A DNA stretch of 64,000 bases from Porticoccus sp038143955. Lineage in GTDB: Bacteria; Pseudomonadota; Gammaproteobacteria; Pseudomonadales; Porticoccaceae. The position numbers were made by a program, and so were the translations under genes. Location: assembly GCA_038143955.1 (NCBI GenBank), contig JAYQMT010000005.1, forward strand, positions 372,001-436,000. Reading direction: 5' to 3'. Of this stretch, positions 61,243 through 64,000 are shown one piece after another. Every line of letters starts with the position of its first letter. Position 1 is the stretch's first letter. Under the pieces are notes generated by a model that made no database searches, had not been told where the DNA came from, and was given only the letters and a program-made list of their open reading frames with translations.

Positions 61243-61743
61243 TTATTTATCTTCTAAAGAATTTAAAACAAACAGGGGTTCAGGTGGAACAATTGCGCAT
61301 TGGTAGCTTTTATCAAAGTCATCTAATGATGATATTGCAGCCTCTAGATTAGTCCCTTCTTTGAGATCGAAAGATGTAAATCCACACCTCTTAAGATAGA
61401 AGAGCTGATCTTGAATTGGGTTACCTATTGCCCTGAGTTGGCCATTAAATTCATATCTCTCTCTTAATAGTCTAGCAATCGAAAAACCCCTTCCATCAGT
61501 AAAAATTGGAAAATTTACTGCAATTATAGGAAATAGATTTGCTTCATGACCGATTAGCTCAACAGATTCGTCACTATCAATCCATATACCTGCGACTGTA
61601 AGATTTAATTTCTCGCGATTATCCAACCAGTATTGCATAGGAAGTAACAGAAGTTTACCAATTGGTAGTTGACCCTCAAAATCTTTATCTATAATGATCC
61701 AGGCATCATCAACGACCTCTGTACCTTTAATGATTTCAGGCAT
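61243..61743 (-). CDS. DUF934 protein associated with sulfite reductase
   Basis: This 166-aa DUF934-family protein (annotated elsewhere as an oxidoreductase probably involved in sulfite reduction) is found next to CysI in Pseudomonas and many proteobacteria. DGRGFSIARLLRERYEFNGQLRAIGNPIQDQLFYLKRCGF is the conserved core, here listed by its segments DGRGFS, LLRERY and RAIGN. It starts 6 bases after the cysI stop and is surely co-transcribed with it. The molecular role is not established. The frame is intact. Confidence 0.87.
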   Translation of the reverse strand: MPEIIKGTEVVDDAWIIIDKDFEGQLPIGKLLLLPMQYWLDNREKLNLTVAGIWIDSDESVELIGHEANLFPIIAVNFPIFTDGRGFSIARLLRERYEFNGQLRAIGNPIQDQLFYLKRCGFTSFDLKEGTNLEAAISSLDDFDKSYQCAIVPPEPLFVLNSLEDK

Positions 61744-61749
61744 ATTTAT

Positions 61750-63429
61750 TCATCTCTTTTTTTTTCGAGCTAAGTTTCCTGGATAAACCTTTTCCTTGAA
61801 TGGATCTATTCCAATTCGACGAAATGTATCTATAAATAACTCATCACCTTTACGATTCTCAACATAAATATTAAGAATTTTTTCAATAACTTCGGGAACC
61901 TCAGATTCTCCAAAAGAAGGCCCTAAAACTTTTGCTAGAGATGCATCTATACCGGAGCTACCTCCTAATTGAATTTGATAAAACTCAGCACCTTTTTTGT
62001 CTACCCCAAGTATCCCTATATTGCCAACATGATGATGACCACAAGCATTCATACAGCCAGATATATTTAATGATAAGTCACCCAAGTCATGGACGTAGTC
62101 AATATCTTCAAATTTTCTTTGTATAGATTCTGCTATAGGAATAGATTTGGCGTTAGCCAGAGAACAAAAATCTCCACCTGGGCAACAAATCATATCTGTT
62201 AACGTATTAATATTTGGAGTAGCAAAACCATTAATTTTAGCTCTTTCCATAAATTATAGAGATTAGTTTTTTTACATCTGCTAAAACTATATTTTGATTA
62301 TGAGTTGCCCTTGCTTCGCTAAACGAGAATTCGTCAGCTAAATCTGCGATAGCTTCAAGTTGAGTATCCGTTAAATCCCCGGGGCTACACCAGTTGGCTT
62401 TAAGGATAGAGTCACAGAACTATAACCATCAATCTTGTGATCTCTAACATTTCTTTTAAGCCATTTATCAAAAGCCATATTCTTTTTTGCTTGAGTTTTA
62501 ATTTCCTCGTCTGACTTCTTGTCATCAAGTTTTTCATAAGGTGGCAAAGTAAAGTGCCCCTTAACTCTATTAATTTCTTTATCAGTAAGCTTTCCAAGAG
62601 TATCTTTGGTGTAATCCCACTCATCTTCTACCTCTTGGGCAAAAACTTCTGGTGTCCAAGCTTTCACAAGAATTTTAATTCTAGCTTTATATTTATTGGC
62701 TCTATTTCCATATCGATTGTATACCCTCAAAATAGCATCTAAATATGTAAGCAGATCTTTTTGCGGTAGAAATTCTCGAATGATGGAACTAATAACAGGT
62801 GTGCGCCCAAGGCCACCACCAACGTATATCTTAAAGCCTAGTTCATTAGACGAGTTTTTGATAATTTGTATACCTATATCATGGACTTGTATAGCAGCTC
62901 TATCTCCATCAGTTCCGCATACAGCAATCTTAAATTTACGTGGCAAAAATGCAAATTCAGGATGAAAGGTAGACCATTGCCTTATAATCTCGCACCACGG
63001 TCGCGGGTCTTCAAGCTCGTCTCTAGATGCTCCAGCAAACTGATCAGAGGTAGTATTTCGTATACAGTTTCCACTAGTTTGCACTGCATGCATTTCTACT
63101 TGAGCTAACTCTGCAAGTATTTTTGGGACATCCTCTAATTTAGGCCAATTCAGTTGGATATTTTGACGAGTAGTAACATGACAATAACCTTTATCATAAT
63201 GCCTAGTAATATGTGCTAGTTTTCGTAGCTGTATTGAATTTAATAAGCCATAAGGGACCGCAATACGTAGCATTGGGGCAAGTCGTTGTATATATAAACC
63301 ATTTTGAAGGCGCAAAGGAAGAAATTCGTCATCAGAAAGTTCTCCTGATAAGTAACGATCGGTTTGATTTTTAAATTGAGAAACACGCTGCTCAATAATT
63401 TTTTGATCTTGTTCGTTATATAGGTACAT
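61750..63429 (-). CDS. cysI: Sulfite reductase hemoprotein, Pseudomonas-type CysI (two frame breaks)
   Basis: CysI reduces sulfite to sulfide for cysteine synthesis using siroheme and a 4Fe-4S cluster. The reconstructed length is 559 aa. HVTTRQNIQLNW, NCIRNTTSDQFAG and GGLGRTP are typical. The cluster cysteines are in CCPGGDFCSLANA (C-x5-C) and SGCMNACGHHHVG (C-x3-C). Breaks are a short C run at 62377-62380 (four; five restores PGDLTDTQLEAIADLADEF) and an extra base at 62251-62253. No flavoprotein CysJ is nearby; this type probably uses ferredoxin or another donor. DUF934 follows. Confidence 0.92.
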
Positions 63430-63714
63430 AAATATTTACAACATTTATAATCTTTAATACCCACATTATCTATTATTGACAAGCAGAATAATAGAAATCA
63501 GTTAGTTATTATTTATAATAATTGCTTTTTTTGGTCGATTTAAATAACGGCTACCATATGTCAGGAAAGAATATAAATCATACCATTTATCTGCTTCACC
63601 AAATTTATATTCTAAGCAATGTTAAGTAATCGGGACAATATAAATCATCATTGGTATAATCATTTTTTAGAAAATGAACCTTACATTATCCTTGTTAAAC
63701 ATAGGGCCTATAAA

Positions 63715-63840
63715 ATGTCAGAAGAAATAAATAATAATGAAATTGAGAAAGAAAATAATAGCAAGGTCGATGCTATTGCAGCAGTTGCGTTCTCCTGCAT
63801 CTTTGTTGTGACCATAATTTTTTGGCTTAGTAATCAATAA
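63715..63840 (+). CDS. Small single-helix membrane protein, 41 aa, unrecognised
   Basis: This is a short protein starting at ATG 63715. It has an acidic/polar N-terminus (EEINNNEIEKENN), then a membrane helix (IAAVAFSCIFVVTIIFWL) and a short SNQ tail, so it is probably bitopic with its N-terminus inside. An in-frame ATG at 63619 would add 32 residues with no helix and is less convincing. I do not recognise the family. It is flanked by the divergent cysI group and a convergent DUF2970-type gene. The composition argues for a real protein, but no homologue is in view. Confidence 0.5.
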   Translation: MSEEINNNEIEKENNSKVDAIAAVAFSCIFVVTIIFWLSNQ

Positions 63841-63887
63841 TTTACATAATAATTTTTCTTTTTTTAATAACTAATAATTACTAAATT

Positions 63888-64000
63888 TTAACTATTAAGT
63901 ATCAACCTAACTAGGGTAGTAACACATACGATAAAAATTATAGTAAATATAATCCCAGCTATTATAAAGCTATAAATATTCCCATGCTTGAAATCTCTTG
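63888..64000 (-). CDS. DUF2970-type small membrane protein, C-terminal part (start outside window)
   Basis: Reading from the right edge leftward gives RDFKHGNIYSFIIAGIIF and then TIIFIVCVTTLVRLIL before TAA at 63888-63890. The RDF-x-HG segment followed by a single long hydrophobic helix ending in VRL resembles the DUF2970 family of small gammaproteobacterial inner-membrane proteins. The gene starts beyond base 64000. Nothing is known to me about its function. The assignment is by pattern from 37 residues only. Confidence 0.55.
   Translation of the reverse strand, partial: RDFKHGNIYSFIIAGIIFTIIFIVCVTTLVRLILNS

Noticed and set aside
1..64000. Genetic-code change in which TAA encodes lysine
   Set aside because: TAA is the ordinary terminator of many intact genes here (iscX, dapA, ftsB and others), and AAA is used abundantly; four isolated cases do not support reassignment.
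1..64000. Prophage, insertion sequence, toxin-antitoxin or defence island
   Set aside because: No transposase, integrase, phage structural, restriction or CRISPR gene was recognised, and both strands are filled with conserved housekeeping genes.

Overview
The window is a gene-dense stretch of a low-G+C gammaproteobacterial chromosome (by eye roughly the mid to upper 30s percent G+C). Gene order follows Pseudomonas closely. One block runs dapD-(yffB)-nth-dapC-glnD-map | rpsB-tsf-pyrH-frr-uppS-cdsA-dxr-rseP-bamA-skp-lpxD-fabZ-lpxA-lpxB-rnhB-dnaE-accA-tilS-pyrG-kdsA-eno-ftsB-ispD-ispF-pcm-nlpD. A second block runs suhB | trmJ-iscR-iscS-iscU-iscA-hscB-hscA-fdx-iscX-ndk-rlmN-ispG-hisS-yfgM-bamB-der. 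FabV, the Pseudomonas-type DapD and the CysI/DUF934 pair fit a Pseudomonadales/Oceanospirillales-like lineage. Low G+C, very short spacers and many start/stop overlaps suggest a streamlined marine or host-associated member. I cannot name a genus.

Layout. 1-4188 (+): end of fabV, an lpxL-type acyltransferase, dapA, bamC, a metallo-beta-lactamase-fold hydrolase. 4189-4718: AT-rich non-coding region with a perfect DnaA box in an 11-bp dyad, a possible origin-like element. 4719-5556 (+): rsmJ. 5560-13674 (-): dapE, dapD, yffB/arsC-like gene, nth, dapC, glnD, map. 13675-14014: divergent promoter region and rpsB leader. 14015-43052 (+): translation, isoprenoid, outer-membrane and lipid A genes, dnaE, accA, tilS, pyrG, kdsA, eno, ftsB, ispDF, pcm, a DUF368 protein, nlpD. 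43075-43881 (-): suhB. 44116-58211 (+): trmJ, the complete isc operon, ndk, rlmN, ispG, hisS, yfgM, bamB, der. 58238-63429 (-): argS, a CPA2 antiporter, DUF934, cysI. 63715-63840 (+): a 41-aa membrane protein. 63888-64000 (-): end of a DUF2970-type protein.

Functionally this is housekeeping DNA. It covers lysine/diaminopimelate synthesis (dapA, dapC, dapD, dapE), MEP isoprenoids (dxr, ispD, ispF, ispG, feeding uppS), lipid A/KDO (lpxA, lpxB, lpxD, kdsA, lpxL), outer-membrane assembly (bamA, bamB, bamC, skp), and Fe-S assembly, which supplies IspG, RlmN, Nth and CysI. I see no mobile element, CRISPR array, tRNA or rRNA.

The dominant oddity is that more than half of the genes carry a one- or two-base frame break, almost always in a homopolymer, and four carry an in-frame TAA. 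The reading frame resumes with full family conservation after each break, and essential genes are affected (dnaE, pyrG, pyrH, hisS, map). I therefore treat these as probable long-read consensus errors, with transcriptional slippage or early gene decay as alternatives. Each gene is annotated over its full reconstructed span. I did not find a convincing new defence or metabolic system; the most worthwhile leads are the DnaA-box dyad region, the four TAA codons and the repeat-extended S2 protein.
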